Shown: positions 43,440-51,865 of the stretch, in pieces
How positions within the stretch are numbered: position 1 is the first letter of the stretch
Layout: each line of letters begins with the position of its first letter
Assembly: GCF_030817415.1 (NCBI RefSeq)
Contig: NZ_JAUSZI010000002.1
Coordinates: 12,003,501-12,067,500, forward strand
Length of the DNA: 64,000 nt
DNA from: Streptomyces umbrinus
GTDB taxonomy: Bacteria > Actinomycetota > Actinomycetes > Streptomycetales > Streptomycetaceae
Reading direction: 5' to 3'
Translations under genes and position numbers: made by a program
The notes under the pieces: generated by a model
What the model saw: the letters and a program-made list of their open reading frames with translations, nothing else
Databases searched by the model: none
What the model was told of the DNA's origin: nothing

Positions 43440-43980
43440 TCAGCCCGGCCGCATCCCTCGCCTGTGGTGATAGTCGAGGATCTCGGTGATCAGGACCGTC
43501 GTGGCCGCACGCCGGGCTCGCAGCAATGCGGTCGGCACGCGGTGGTGGTACTCGAGTTGACCGATTCCGCTAGCTGATGGGCGCAGGCGGGGATGTCCGG
43601 TGTGCCGGGTCAGGTCACGGTCGGCAACCATCTGCCAGTCGTCGGCGATCTGGTCGATCAGGGAGTCCAATTCCCGGCGGGGCACGCCGGTCAGGCCGGA
43701 TCCGGCGGCCAGGCGGTGGCTCCGGGGCCGGGGCCGGGGCCGGGTGGAGTGTGTGGTTCCAGTCGCCGTGGAAGTTGTCGCGGGCCAGCGCAAGAACGGC
43801 GACCTGCAAGGGGGCCGGGTTCTGCCCGGTGAGGTAGCGGCGGGTGTCTGGCTCGGCTCGTACTCGCAGTCGGACTTGGTCGTGGCGCTGCCGGATCTCC
43901 AGCGGGGTGGGGTAGTCCCAGGTCGGGTGCTTCCGCAGCTGCCGGCGGTTGTAGCAGGTCTCGATGACTACGTTGCCCAA
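43440..43980 (-). pseudogene. transposase relics (ISAzo13-like tail and an HTH-type head)
   Basis: The first part (43745-43980) ends ARDNFHGDWNHTLHP, the closing motif of ISAzo13/Rhodopirellula-type transposases, preceded by a strand-rich segment. After a GGGGCC-rich run near 43720-43745 the frame changes. The next part (43440-43745) reads LTGVPRRELDSLIDQIADDW, then LLRARRAATTVLITEILDYH, similar to an HTH domain at the start of IS5-type transposases. Both are fragments. The assignment of the second is weak. Confidence 0.4.
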
Positions 43981-44140
43981 TTCGGCGGATTTTCAATTGA
44001 TCACCCTCCCGATGGTCATCCAGAGGGACGATCCTGCTGGTCACGGGCGGTCCGGATGGATCGAAGCGGCCCCTTTTCGAGCTGGGGGTGACGGCGATGT
44101 CGATCGGGGCGACTCGTGGCTGTCCCGTCCGGCGAACGCC

Positions 44141-44932
44141 CTACGGCATCGTGTGGTCGATCGGCGCCATCCGCTCGATCGACAGCCGGGTGAGTCGCAT
44201 GGCCTCGATGAGTTCCTCGGTCCTCGCGGGGTTGAGCCGGTCGATGGGGATCGAGCAGCTGATCGCGTCGATCGGGGGTGTGGTGAACCGGAGTGAGAAT
44301 CCGTAGCAGACGACGCCGACGAAGTTCTCCTCGTTGTCGATGGCGTATCCGCGCTCGGCGGTGGCCCGTAGGTCCTTGATCAGAGCGTCGTGGTCGGCGT
44401 GGGTGTTCGGTGTGAGGGGCTTCAGCGTGTCGGGGACATGGTCGGCCAGGTCGGTGTCCAGCCGCTCGGCGAGCAGCGCCTTGCCCAGTGCCGTGCTGAA
44501 TGCCGGGAGCCGGCGGCCGACCCGGCTGAAGGGGCGGAGGTACTGGCTGGATTCGTGCGTCGCGAGATAGACGATGTCCGTGCGGTCCAGTCGCCCGTAG
44601 TGGATGGTCTCGTCGAGCCTGGCGCTCAGGTCGTTGATCAGCGGCTGGACGATGCGCAGATAAGGGTCCGCGTCCAGGTAGGTCGTCCCCGCGAGGAGGG
44701 CGCGGATGCCGACGCTGTAGAGCGTGCCGGAGGGATCGGTGCGGACCCAGCCGTGCTCCGTCAGGGTCCGCAGCAGAGCGTAGACGCTGCTGCGCGGGGC
44801 GCCGAGGGCCTCGCTGAGTTCTCGCAGCCGGGCGGGCCGGTTCTGCCGCGCGGCCAGGAGCTCGAGCAACTCGACCGTACGGGCTGCCGACTTCACGCCC
44901 CGTACGCCACTGACCGCCTCAGGCTCACTCAT
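44141..44932 (-). CDS. IclR-family transcriptional regulator
   Basis: The protein has 263 residues from the ATG at 44932, after GGAAGGG; two further ATGs lie within seven codons upstream. The winged HTH at about 15-75 reads SAARTVELLELLAARQNRPA, then ELSEALGAPRSSVYALLRTL. The GAF-like effector domain (85-255) contains TALGKALLAERLD and RGYAIDNEENFVGVVC. IclR regulators sense small acids and control catabolic operons. It is divergent from kdgD with a shared 115-bp promoter region, so it very probably controls the glucarate-type operon in response to a sugar acid or its breakdown product. Confidence 0.93.
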   Translation of the reverse strand: MSEPEAVSGVRGVKSAARTVELLELLAARQNRPARLRELSEALGAPRSSVYALLRTLTEHGWVRTDPSGTLYSVGIRALLAGTTYLDADPYLRIVQPLINDLSARLDETIHYGRLDRTDIVYLATHESSQYLRPFSRVGRRLPAFSTALGKALLAERLDTDLADHVPDTLKPLTPNTHADHDALIKDLRATAERGYAIDNEENFVGVVCYGFSLRFTTPPIDAISCSIPIDRLNPARTEELIEAMRLTRLSIERMAPIDHTMP

Positions 44933-45021
44933 CGCCATCCCTTCCGAACGCACTCGAAGAATTCTTGCACCGATGCTTGACGGTTATCAGCCATGTAGCC
45001 ATGCTCTCCATCACAAGACAA

Positions 45022-45041
45022 CTGTCTACATACGGAGACAG
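45022..45041. promoter_or_regulatory. candidate IclR operator
   Basis: CTGTCT (45022-45027) and AGACAG (45036-45041) form a 6-bp inverted repeat with an 8-bp spacer in the divergent IclR/kdgD promoter. It overlaps the kdgD ribosome site, so binding would block kdgD expression. Confidence 0.5.
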
Positions 45042-45047
45042 GCGCGC

Positions 45048-46001
45048 ATGGAGACGAGTCGGGATATCGAGCGTGACCGCGAGACGGCGGATCGGCTGCG
45101 CAAAGGGATGGCGCAGGGTGTCCTGTCCTTCCCGCTGACGTCCTTCGACGCCGAAGGCGGCCTCGACCTCGACGGCTTCCGCACCCACCTGGCTGCGCAG
45201 CTCGCCGCCGGACCGGGTGCCGTCTTCGTCGCCTGCGGAACCGGTGAGTTCTTCTCGCTGTCCGCCGAGGAGTACCACGCCGTCGTACGCACCGCCGTCG
45301 AGGTCGCGGCGGGACAGGTCCCGGTGGTGGCCGGCGTCGGGTACGGCTGGTCGCTCGGGCTGCAGTTCGCCCGGCTCGCGGAGGGGGCCGGCGCGGACGC
45401 CGGGCTGCTCATGCCGCACTACCTCATCTCCGCCCCGCAGCGCGGATATGTGGACCATGTCCGCGCGGTGGCGGGCGGCTCGCCCCTTCCCCTGATCGTC
45501 TACCAGCGCGGGCAGGTCAAGCTGAGCACCGCCGCGGCCAGGGAACTCGCCACGGTCGACGGCGTCATCGGCCTCAAGGACGGGCACGGCGACCTCGACC
45601 AGATGCAGCGGCTGCGGCTGGTGGCGCCCGGCGACTGGCTGTTCTTCAACGGCGTGGCCACCGCCGAGATGCAGGCACGGGCGTACGCGAGCATCGGCAT
45701 CCCCGCCTACTCCTCGGCGGTCCACGCCTTCGCACCCGAGATCGCGGGCGCCTTCTACGCGGCGCACCGGGCCGAAGACCACCCAAGAATGGAACACCTG
45801 CTGAGGGAGTTCTACCTGCCCCTCGTCGAACTGCGCGACCAGGGCACGGGTTATGCGGTGTCCCTGGTCAAGGCGGCGGCCCGGCTCCGCGGAGCCCCGG
45901 TCGGCCCGGTCCGCGCGCCCCTTATGGAACCGGCCCCTGACCACCTGGGGCAGCTCGAGGCCCTCCTGCACACCGGCCTGGCGCTCGCAACGGACAGGTG
46001 A
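45048..46001 (+). CDS. kdgD: 5-dehydro-4-deoxyglucarate dehydratase
   Basis: The protein has 317 residues and belongs to the DHDPS/NAL TIM-barrel family. VFVACGTGEFFSLSAEEYHA near 59-78 is the GTGE-type substrate loop of the glucarate branch. LIVYQRGQVKLS near 149-160 carries the catalytic Tyr152. DGVIGLKDGHGDLDQ near 171-185 carries the Schiff-base Lys177. It converts 5-dehydro-4-deoxy-D-glucarate to 2,5-dioxopentanoate (alpha-ketoglutarate semialdehyde) plus CO2 and water. A dehydratase relic and a TctCBA transporter follow on the same strand, forming a sugar-acid uptake and catabolism locus under IclR control. The ATG has CGGAG 10 bases upstream. Confidence 0.92.
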   Translation: METSRDIERDRETADRLRKGMAQGVLSFPLTSFDAEGGLDLDGFRTHLAAQLAAGPGAVFVACGTGEFFSLSAEEYHAVVRTAVEVAAGQVPVVAGVGYGWSLGLQFARLAEGAGADAGLLMPHYLISAPQRGYVDHVRAVAGGSPLPLIVYQRGQVKLSTAAARELATVDGVIGLKDGHGDLDQMQRLRLVAPGDWLFFNGVATAEMQARAYASIGIPAYSSAVHAFAPEIAGAFYAAHRAEDHPRMEHLLREFYLPLVELRDQGTGYAVSLVKAAARLRGAPVGPVRAPLMEPAPDHLGQLEALLHTGLALATDR

Positions 46002-46018
46002 GGAAGTGAGGGAACGTC

Positions 46019-46390
46019 GTGCTCAGCAGCGCGCCTCGCATCGTCAAGGTGACCGTCACCCCCATCCTCATCAGTGACCCGCCGCTGTTCAACTTCCTTG
46101 GTGCGCATCAGCCGTACACACCCGGCAGCATCGTCAAGACAGAGACCTCCGACGGCGTCGTCGGCATCGGTGAGACCTACGGCAGCCGCGACCACCCCGA
46201 CGAGGAGATCGCGGCCGTCCACGCCCTGGTGCCAGCCCGCCTGCACGACCAGCCCGCCTGCACGAACGGTTCAACCGGACGCCGCAGTGCCACGACTGCG
46301 ACGACGTCGCGGCCATGCGGCGCAAGCACCCCGACTGGACGCAGCCACCGCTCCCGCGGTGGTGACCCCGGCCGGCCAGAACCCCACCCA
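46019..46390 (+). pseudogene. enolase-superfamily (glucarate dehydratase-like) gene with internal deletion
   Basis: The first 70 codons read VKVTVTPILISDPPLFNFLG, then AHQPYTPGSIVKTETSDGVV and GIGETYGSRDHPDEEI, the N-terminal capping domain of a glucarate-type dehydratase. The following barrel with metal ligands and catalytic Lys/His is absent. From 46258, in another frame, comes LHERFNRTPQCHDCDDVAAM, then RRKHPDWTQPPLPRW and a stop, a plausible C-terminus. A 16-bp direct repeat marks the junction. The enzyme making KdgD's substrate is therefore lost from this locus. Confidence 0.75.
46233..46265 (+). repeat. 16-bp direct repeat at the deletion junction
   Basis: CAGCCCGCCTGCACGA occurs at 46233-46248 and 46250-46265, separated by one base. 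It sits exactly where the dehydratase N- and C-terminal parts are joined, so it may reflect the slippage or recombination that removed the middle. Confidence 0.7.
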
Positions 46391-46402
46391 TGAAGGAGAA
46401 CA

Positions 46403-47422
46403 ATGATGTTCCAGGCCCGACTGCGCCAGGGCCGGCACCTCGCCGGCGCGGCTGTCTGCGCCGCTGCGCTTCTCACCCTGACCTCGTGCGGAGGGGTCCA
46501 GGGCGGCGGGGGCAGCGGCGAAGACGCCGAGAACTATCCCACCAAGACCGTGGAGTGGACCGCGCCTTCCGACCCGGGTGGCAGCACCGACCTGATATCG
46601 CGCGCCGCCGCCAAGGCGTTGGAGGACCCGCTGGGGCGGTCCGTTGTGGTGGAGAACAAGGCCGGCGCCAACGGCGCCGTGGGCGGCAAGGAGATCCTGG
46701 GCCGCGAGCCAGACGGCTACAGCCTGGTCATGCTCTTCCAGTCGCTCATGTCGATCGGCCCGCACACCGTCGTCGACGATGACCCGATCAAGATGTCCGA
46801 CATGGACGTCATCTCCGGGCTGACCGTGGAGGACTACGTCCTGGTCGTCCCGGCGCAGTCGGACGTCGAGACCCTCGACGACCTGCTCGCGAAGAAGTCG
46901 GTCAAGTACGGCACCACCGGTGCCGGCACCGGCAGTGAGCTGGCACAGGCCCTCCTCTTCGGCGACGCCGGCGTCAAAGCCAGCGGCATCCCGTTCGACG
47001 GCGGCGCGCCCACAGTGACCGCGCTGCTGGGCAGCCAGGTGGACGTCGGGGCCGTCCATGTGGCCGAGGCCGCTCCCCATCTGACGTCCGAAAAGCTGCG
47101 TCCACTGGCGGTCTTCGCCAAGGAGCGCATCGACTTCCTGCCCGACGTGCCCACCGCTGTCGAGTCCGGCCACGACGTCGTCGTGGACCAGCGCCGCTGG
47201 GTCGCCGGCCCGGCAGGACTGCCGGACAACGTCGTCTCCGAGCTGCGAGCGGCGCTGAAGAAGGCCTTCAAGGATCCGGAGTACGGCAAGTTCCTGGAGA
47301 ACAACTACATCGGCCGCTGGGAGGCCTCGCCGGATGCCGTCGTCAAGCAGGTCGAGGCCGCCAAGGTGCGCTACGGCGAGCTCATCGACAGGTTCGATCT
47401 GGACCTGAAGAGCGAGGGCTGA
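46403..47422 (+). CDS. tctC: TctC/Bug-family solute-binding lipoprotein
   Basis: The protein has 339 residues. The signal peptide ends with the lipobox LTSC near residue 29, so the mature protein is anchored to the outer face of the membrane. The family body includes VEWTAPSDPGGSTDLISRAA near 50-70, VVVENKAGANGAVGGKEILG near 80-100 and YGTTGAGTGSELA near 173. It binds a carboxylate (here presumably glucarate or a related sugar acid) and delivers it to TctA/TctB. AAGGAG precedes tandem ATGs at 46403 and 46406. It is followed at 3 bp by tctB. Confidence 0.92.
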   Translation: MMFQARLRQGRHLAGAAVCAAALLTLTSCGGVQGGGGSGEDAENYPTKTVEWTAPSDPGGSTDLISRAAAKALEDPLGRSVVVENKAGANGAVGGKEILGREPDGYSLVMLFQSLMSIGPHTVVDDDPIKMSDMDVISGLTVEDYVLVVPAQSDVETLDDLLAKKSVKYGTTGAGTGSELAQALLFGDAGVKASGIPFDGGAPTVTALLGSQVDVGAVHVAEAAPHLTSEKLRPLAVFAKERIDFLPDVPTAVESGHDVVVDQRRWVAGPAGLPDNVVSELRAALKKAFKDPEYGKFLENNYIGRWEASPDAVVKQVEAAKVRYGELIDRFDLDLKSEG

Positions 47423-47425
47423 GGC

Positions 47426-47863
47426 ATGAGGACCCAGGCACGACTGGGGGCGCTGGTGCCGCTCGGTATCGGCGCCCTCGCCGCCCTGGCGGCCGTATCT
47501 ATGGGACTGGGATCGCCCGCCGACCCCGGCCCCGGGCTGTGGCCCCTGATCGTGAGCCTCGCCATGGTGACGCTGTCCGCCTCGCTGCTCCTCAATCCCG
47601 GCGCGGACACCGAGCAGGAACCGTTCAGCCGGCAAACCGCCGTGGTGGCCCTGGGAGCCCTGTCGCTGGTCGCGTACACCCTGCTCATCGAGCAGGTGGG
47701 CTTCGAGGTCATGACGGTGCTCCTGCTGGTGCTGTGGATGCGCGGCTTCGGCCGGGACAGCTGGCGGCTCAGCCTGGCCGTGGCGCTGGCCGCGTGTGCG
47801 GCGTCCTATCTGCTCTTCATCGTCGCACTGGGCGTCTCGCTGCCTCATCTCGTCGCGTTCTGA
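47426..47863 (+). CDS. tctB: TctB-family small membrane subunit
   Basis: The protein has 145 residues and four transmembrane helices (about 7-27, 36-55, 70-105 as two, 118-140), as in TctB of tripartite tricarboxylate transporters. SPADPGPGLWPLIVS after the first helix is the typical loop. It is required with TctA for transport driven by the ion gradient. The ATG starts 3 bp after the tctC stop; tctA follows 24 bp later. The order C-B-A is the standard arrangement. Confidence 0.88.
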   Translation: MRTQARLGALVPLGIGALAALAAVSMGLGSPADPGPGLWPLIVSLAMVTLSASLLLNPGADTEQEPFSRQTAVVALGALSLVAYTLLIEQVGFEVMTVLLLVLWMRGFGRDSWRLSLAVALAACAASYLLFIVALGVSLPHLVAF

Positions 47864-47887
47864 TCCCTCGACACCTGTGAGAACCCG

Positions 47888-49492
47888 ATGGACTTCCTCG
47901 CTCCCGCCCTGGACGGCTTCGGCGTGGTCTTCGAGCCGCAGAACCTGCTGTACTGCCTGATCGGGGTGACCCTCGGCATGCTGGTCGGCGTGCTGCCCGG
48001 CCTCGGCCCGGCCGCCACCATCGCCATCCTGCTGCCGGTCACGTACACCCTCGAACCGGCCTCGGCGATCATCCTGCTCGCCGGCATCTTCTACGGCGCC
48101 CAGTACGGCGGTACGGTCACCTCGGTGCTGCTCCGCCTGCCCGGAGAGGCCTCGACGGTGGTGACCGCCATCGACGGCTACGAGATGGCCCGAAAGGGCC
48201 GGGCCGGAGCCGCGCTCGGCATCGCCGCGATCGCCTCCTTCATCGGCGGCACCGTAGGCATCGTCGCACTGACCGTGGCGGCCCCGTTGGTGGCGGGCTG
48301 GGCTCTGGCCTTCGGCCCGCCGGAGTACGCCGCGCTCGCGCTGCTCGGCATCCTGATGATCTCCACCCTGAGCACCGGATCCCTGCGCCGCAGCCTCCTT
48401 GCCGGCAGCATCGGGCTGCTGCTCGCCACCGTGGGCCGCGACCCGCTCCTGGGCAGCGCTCGCTACACCTTCGGCAGCGACCAACTCGCCGACGGGCTCG
48501 ACTTCGTCATCCTCGCCATGGGCCTGTTCGGCATCGGCGAGATCCTGCACAGCCTCGAACGCCTCCGCCAAGGCGCCCCGCCGAAGCCCCGCGTCGGCCG
48601 GGCCCGGCCCAGCCGGGCGGAGTTCCTGCAGTCCAGGTGGGCGATCGCCCGGGGGACAGTGGTGGGCTTCTTCCTCGGCATCCTTCCCGGCGGCGGCGCC
48701 ACGATGGCCTCGATGGTCGCGTACACGGTCGAGAAACGCTCCTCCAGGACGCCCGAGCAGTTCGGCAAGGGCGCGATCGAGGGGGTCGCGGGCCCAGAGG
48801 CGGCCAACAACACCGCCGCCACCTCCTCGTTCATCCCGCTGCTCACCCTCGGCATCCCGGCCAACGCGACCATGGCCGTCATGTTCGGCGCCCTGCTGCT
48901 GGCGGGCGTGACCCCGGGCCCGCAGATGATCGACGAACATCCCGAGGTGTTCTGGGGCGTCATCGACTCCATGTACATCGGGAACCTGTTCCTGATCATC
49001 CTCAGCATGCCGCTGATCGGGCTGTTCGTCCGCGTGCTGCGCGTCCGGGCCAGCATCCTGGCGCCGCTGACCGTGCTCATCACCATGATCGGCGTCTACA
49101 CGATCCGCTCCAGCATGTTCGACATGCTCGCCGTGGTCGTACTGGGCGTCGTCGGCTACCTGATGAAGAAGGTCGGTCTGCCGCCTGGCCCGCTCGTCCT
49201 CGCCTTCGTGCTCGGCAGTCTGCTGGAGACCGACTTCCGGCGCTCGATGCGGATGTTCGACGGCGACGTGACCGGCTTCCTGGGCCGCCCCGTCTCCGCC
49301 ACGCTGCTCGCCTTCGTCGTCGTCTTCACGGTCGCCGTACCCCTCCTCAGCCTCCGCAAGAAGCTCCGGCAGCCCGCACCTCCCGACACCCCCGCGACCG
49401 TCCCCCGCCCCGACACCACGACCACCCCGGACCACCCCCGCACGGCGGCCGAACCCGGCGGCCACAGCGAGGAGCCACAGCATCCGGGCTGA
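47888..49492 (+). CDS. tctA: TctA-family large permease subunit
   Basis: The protein has 534 residues with about 12 transmembrane helices. The two internal-repeat signatures are present: GVTLGMLVGVLPGLGPAATI near 26-45, and VGFFLGILPGGGATMASMVA near 255-274 with EGVAGPEAANNTAATSSFIP near 295-314. These motifs build the substrate pathway in TctA. The protein is the membrane channel of the tripartite transporter. The C-terminal 40 residues are a Pro/Thr-rich cytoplasmic tail. No terminator follows; an IS110 relic begins about 100 bp downstream. Confidence 0.93.
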   Translation: MDFLAPALDGFGVVFEPQNLLYCLIGVTLGMLVGVLPGLGPAATIAILLPVTYTLEPASAIILLAGIFYGAQYGGTVTSVLLRLPGEASTVVTAIDGYEMARKGRAGAALGIAAIASFIGGTVGIVALTVAAPLVAGWALAFGPPEYAALALLGILMISTLSTGSLRRSLLAGSIGLLLATVGRDPLLGSARYTFGSDQLADGLDFVILAMGLFGIGEILHSLERLRQGAPPKPRVGRARPSRAEFLQSRWAIARGTVVGFFLGILPGGGATMASMVAYTVEKRSSRTPEQFGKGAIEGVAGPEAANNTAATSSFIPLLTLGIPANATMAVMFGALLLAGVTPGPQMIDEHPEVFWGVIDSMYIGNLFLIILSMPLIGLFVRVLRVRASILAPLTVLITMIGVYTIRSSMFDMLAVVVLGVVGYLMKKVGLPPGPLVLAFVLGSLLETDFRRSMRMFDGDVTGFLGRPVSATLLAFVVVFTVAVPLLSLRKKLRQPAPPDTPATVPRPDTTTTPDHPRTAAEPGGHSEEPQHPG

Positions 49493-49668
49493 GCCCTGGA
49501 CCGGGCCAGGCTGCTGTAGGGCACCGGGCCCCGCAATGGGATACCCGGCCTCCGGGCCCGGCATGACTGGCCCCCCGTTCCCTTGGGAGGCCGGGAAGGC
49601 TCTTCGTCATGTGGATGCCGGCAGCTGGTGCCGCAGGTGAGGCCGGGACGCACGACCGGAGTACCCAC

Positions 49669-49860
49669 GTGATCGACACCAGTGACATCGGCGTCTTCCC
49701 CGGCCTGGACGTCGGCAAGGGCGAACACCACGCCACCGCCGTCACCCCGGCGGGGAAGAAAGCCTTCGACAAGCGGCTGCCCAACAGCGAACCCCAGCTG
49801 CGGGAACTCTTCGAGAAGCTGCAGGCCGAGCACGGCACCGTGCTCGTGATCAACTCCCGA
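49669..49860 (+). pseudogene. N-terminal fragment of an IS110-family recombinase
   Basis: From the GTG at 49669 the frame reads VFPGLDVGKGEHHATAVTPA (the RuvC-like Asp), then PNSEPQLRELFEKLQAEHGT and VLVI, and loses homology near 49855. The rest of the gene is missing. The 170 bp before it (49495-49668) are non-coding with several GC-rich hairpins, possibly the bridge-RNA region of the former element. Confidence 0.7.
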
Positions 49861-49965
49861 CCAGCACAACCACGACCTCACGACCTGTACGGCGATCTTC
49901 CCTCAGCGGAGCTGCATCCGATTCTTTTGGTGTGCGGGAAGGAGGACCGGAGAGGTCCGGCTCGG

Positions 49966-50793
49966 TCACGCGGCCTGTCCGCCCTGCGCCCGGATCGACA
50001 GGTCGCCCCAGTCGGCCCAGGTCTTGAGCCGGTCGGCGTAGACCTGCGGGAGCATGTGGTTGCCCTGGGTGCCGAAGAAGACGCGCAGCGGCGGGTTGTC
50101 GGAGTCGACGATCTCCAGCAGCGCCTCGCTTGCGGCGGTGGGGTCGCCGAAGTCGAGCCCCTGGACGAACGCGTCGAGTTGTTCACGAACGCCGTCGTAG
50201 GCGGGGTGGGCGGAGACGTGAACGGCGGAGGGACCGCCCCAGTCGGTGGCATAGGCGCCGGGCTCGACCAGTGTCACCTTGATGCCGAGGCCGGAGACCT
50301 CCTGGGCGAGCGATTCGGTCAGGCCCTCCAGGGCCCACTTGGAGGCGTGGTATCCACCGAGCAGCGGCCAGGCCGCCACACCGCCGGTGGAGGAGATCTG
50401 CACGACGTGGCCGGAGCCCTGCTCGCGCAGGTGGGGCAGCGCCGCCTGGGTGACCCACAGTGCGCCGAAGAAGTTCGTTTCCATCTGGTCGCGCAGTTGC
50501 CGTTCGGGCAGTTCCTCGACGGCGCCGAACAGGCCGTAGCCCGCGTTGTTGACGATCACGTCGAGGCGGCCGAAGTGATCGTGGGCCCGCTCGACACTCG
50601 TGAAGACCGCGGCCTTGTCGGTCACGTCCAGCTTCAGGAGAAGGATTGCCTCCCCGTGGGCCGTGACGAGGTCGGTCAGCGTGGTGGTGTCGCGTGCGGT
50701 GGCGGCCACTTTGTCGCCGCGGGACAGAGCGGCTTCGACGAAGCGGCGGCCGAAGCCGCGGGAGGCGCCGGTGACGAACCAGACCTTGCTCAT
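49966..50793 (-). CDS. SDR-family oxidoreductase
   Basis: The protein has 275 residues. WFVTGASRGFGRRFVEAALS near 5-24 is the classical NAD(P)-binding T-G-x3-G-x-G. DVIVNNAGYGLFGAVEEL near 78-95 is the NNAG strand. The catalytic residues are Ser near 139 (QISSTGGV) and Tyr/Lys in GGYHASKWALEG near 152-163. The C-terminus (PAYDGVREQLDAFVQGLDFG) matches a large actinobacterial subgroup of classical SDRs. The substrate is unknown. It starts 41 bp after the F420-type enzyme gene and is likely its operon partner. Confidence 0.92.
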   Translation of the reverse strand: MSKVWFVTGASRGFGRRFVEAALSRGDKVAATARDTTTLTDLVTAHGEAILLLKLDVTDKAAVFTSVERAHDHFGRLDVIVNNAGYGLFGAVEELPERQLRDQMETNFFGALWVTQAALPHLREQGSGHVVQISSTGGVAAWPLLGGYHASKWALEGLTESLAQEVSGLGIKVTLVEPGAYATDWGGPSAVHVSAHPAYDGVREQLDAFVQGLDFGDPTAASEALLEIVDSDNPPLRVFFGTQGNHMLPQVYADRLKTWADWGDLSIRAQGGQAA

Positions 50794-50834
50794 GGGGTAT
50801 TTCCTCTTCGGTTTCAGTGTCTCGTGGTGTTCGG

Positions 50835-51680
50835 TCAGTTGGAGAACGCGGCGGTCAGCGGAGCCACCTGGTCCAGGAAGCGGTGTACGGCCTCGGCGTC
50901 GGCCGGGGGCGCGTACAGCACCGCCCGGTTCACGCCGATGTCCCGCAGCTCCGCCAGGTGCGCGGGCTCCGGCTCGGCCCCGAAGACGGTCACCGGCACG
51001 TCATCGGCGCGTCCGGCCGCACGTCCCGCGGCACGCAACTTCGCGACGCGCTCGGCCAGTTCGGCCACCGGCATGCCGGCGTGCGGCATCCACTCGTCGC
51101 CGAAGTCGAGCACCCGGCTCGCCACGAGGGGCCCGGAACCGCCCACCAGAACCGGCGGGCCGGACGGCCGGTGGGGCTTGGGCCAGGACCACAGGGGTCC
51201 GAAGCGCACGTGCTCGCCGTGGAACTCGGCGACGTCGTCCTCCCAGATCCGGCGCATCGCCTTCACCCGCTCGGCCATGACACTCCAACGACGCCCCGGA
51301 TCGGTGCCGTGATGGGCGATCTCCTCGCTGATCCATCCGGCGCCCACCCCGAACAGCACACGTCCGCCCGACAGGGCGTCCAGGCTGGCCACCGCTTTGG
51401 CGGTGACGATCGGGTCGCGCTGGGGCACCAGACAGATGCCGGCGCCCACCCGCAGGGACCGGGTGGCGGCCGCGGCATAGGTGAGAGCGACGAACAGATC
51501 GTGGGTGCGGGAGAAGTGCGCGGGCAGCTCCCCCACCTCGGCGCGCGTGCGCTCGGTGGCGGGCATGTGGGTGTGTTCGGGAAGGAACAGCGACTCGAAG
51601 CCGCGGTCCTCGACCGCACGCGCGAGTTCGTCGGGGCGGACGGCGAAGTCCGCGGGGAACATGGCAATGCCTAGTTTCAT
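50835..51680 (-). CDS. LLM-class F420-dependent oxidoreductase (TIGR03619-like)
   Basis: The protein has 281 residues and a luciferase-like TIM barrel. Typical segments are MKLGIAMFPADFAVRPDELA, FESLFLPEHTHMPATERTRA near 29-48, RSLRVGAGICLVPQRDPIVT near 74-93, and LSGGRVLFGVGAGWISEEIA near 103-122 (F420 group). KPHRPSGPPVLVGGSG near 167 is the family loop. It probably uses coenzyme F420 for hydride transfer; the substrate is unknown. It is the first gene of an LLM-SDR operon, divergent from an AraC regulator. Confidence 0.92.
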   Translation of the reverse strand: MKLGIAMFPADFAVRPDELARAVEDRGFESLFLPEHTHMPATERTRAEVGELPAHFSRTHDLFVALTYAAAATRSLRVGAGICLVPQRDPIVTAKAVASLDALSGGRVLFGVGAGWISEEIAHHGTDPGRRWSVMAERVKAMRRIWEDDVAEFHGEHVRFGPLWSWPKPHRPSGPPVLVGGSGPLVASRVLDFGDEWMPHAGMPVAELAERVAKLRAAGRAAGRADDVPVTVFGAEPEPAHLAELRDIGVNRAVLYAPPADAEAVHRFLDQVAPLTAAFSN

Positions 51681-51865
51681 GCTTTCCGTCCTCGGTAGCA
51701 GGCGGCGCGCGCTCTTCCGGAGGTCGCGCGGGGCCGTCCTGCGCCGTCTTCGTCGGCAACCCTAGGCATCGGCGCCGAGAGCATCCATGACGGATGCCCT
51801 CAATAATTTGCCTCAGAGTCTCACTCGCCGATCCTCTGCATCATTCCGGCGTTAGGGTGTGGGGC

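Noticed and set aside
43715..43745. GGGGCC-type short tandem repeat considered as a regulatory or G-quadruplex site
   Set aside because: It lies within transposase relics and is only three to four units long; simple GC-rich slippage explains it.
46271..49564. Long minus-strand open frame of 1097 codons
   Set aside because: It lies opposite the tctC-tctB-tctA genes, is extremely rich in Gln, Asp, Gly and Glu with no domain, and arises from high-GC codon bias on the other strand.
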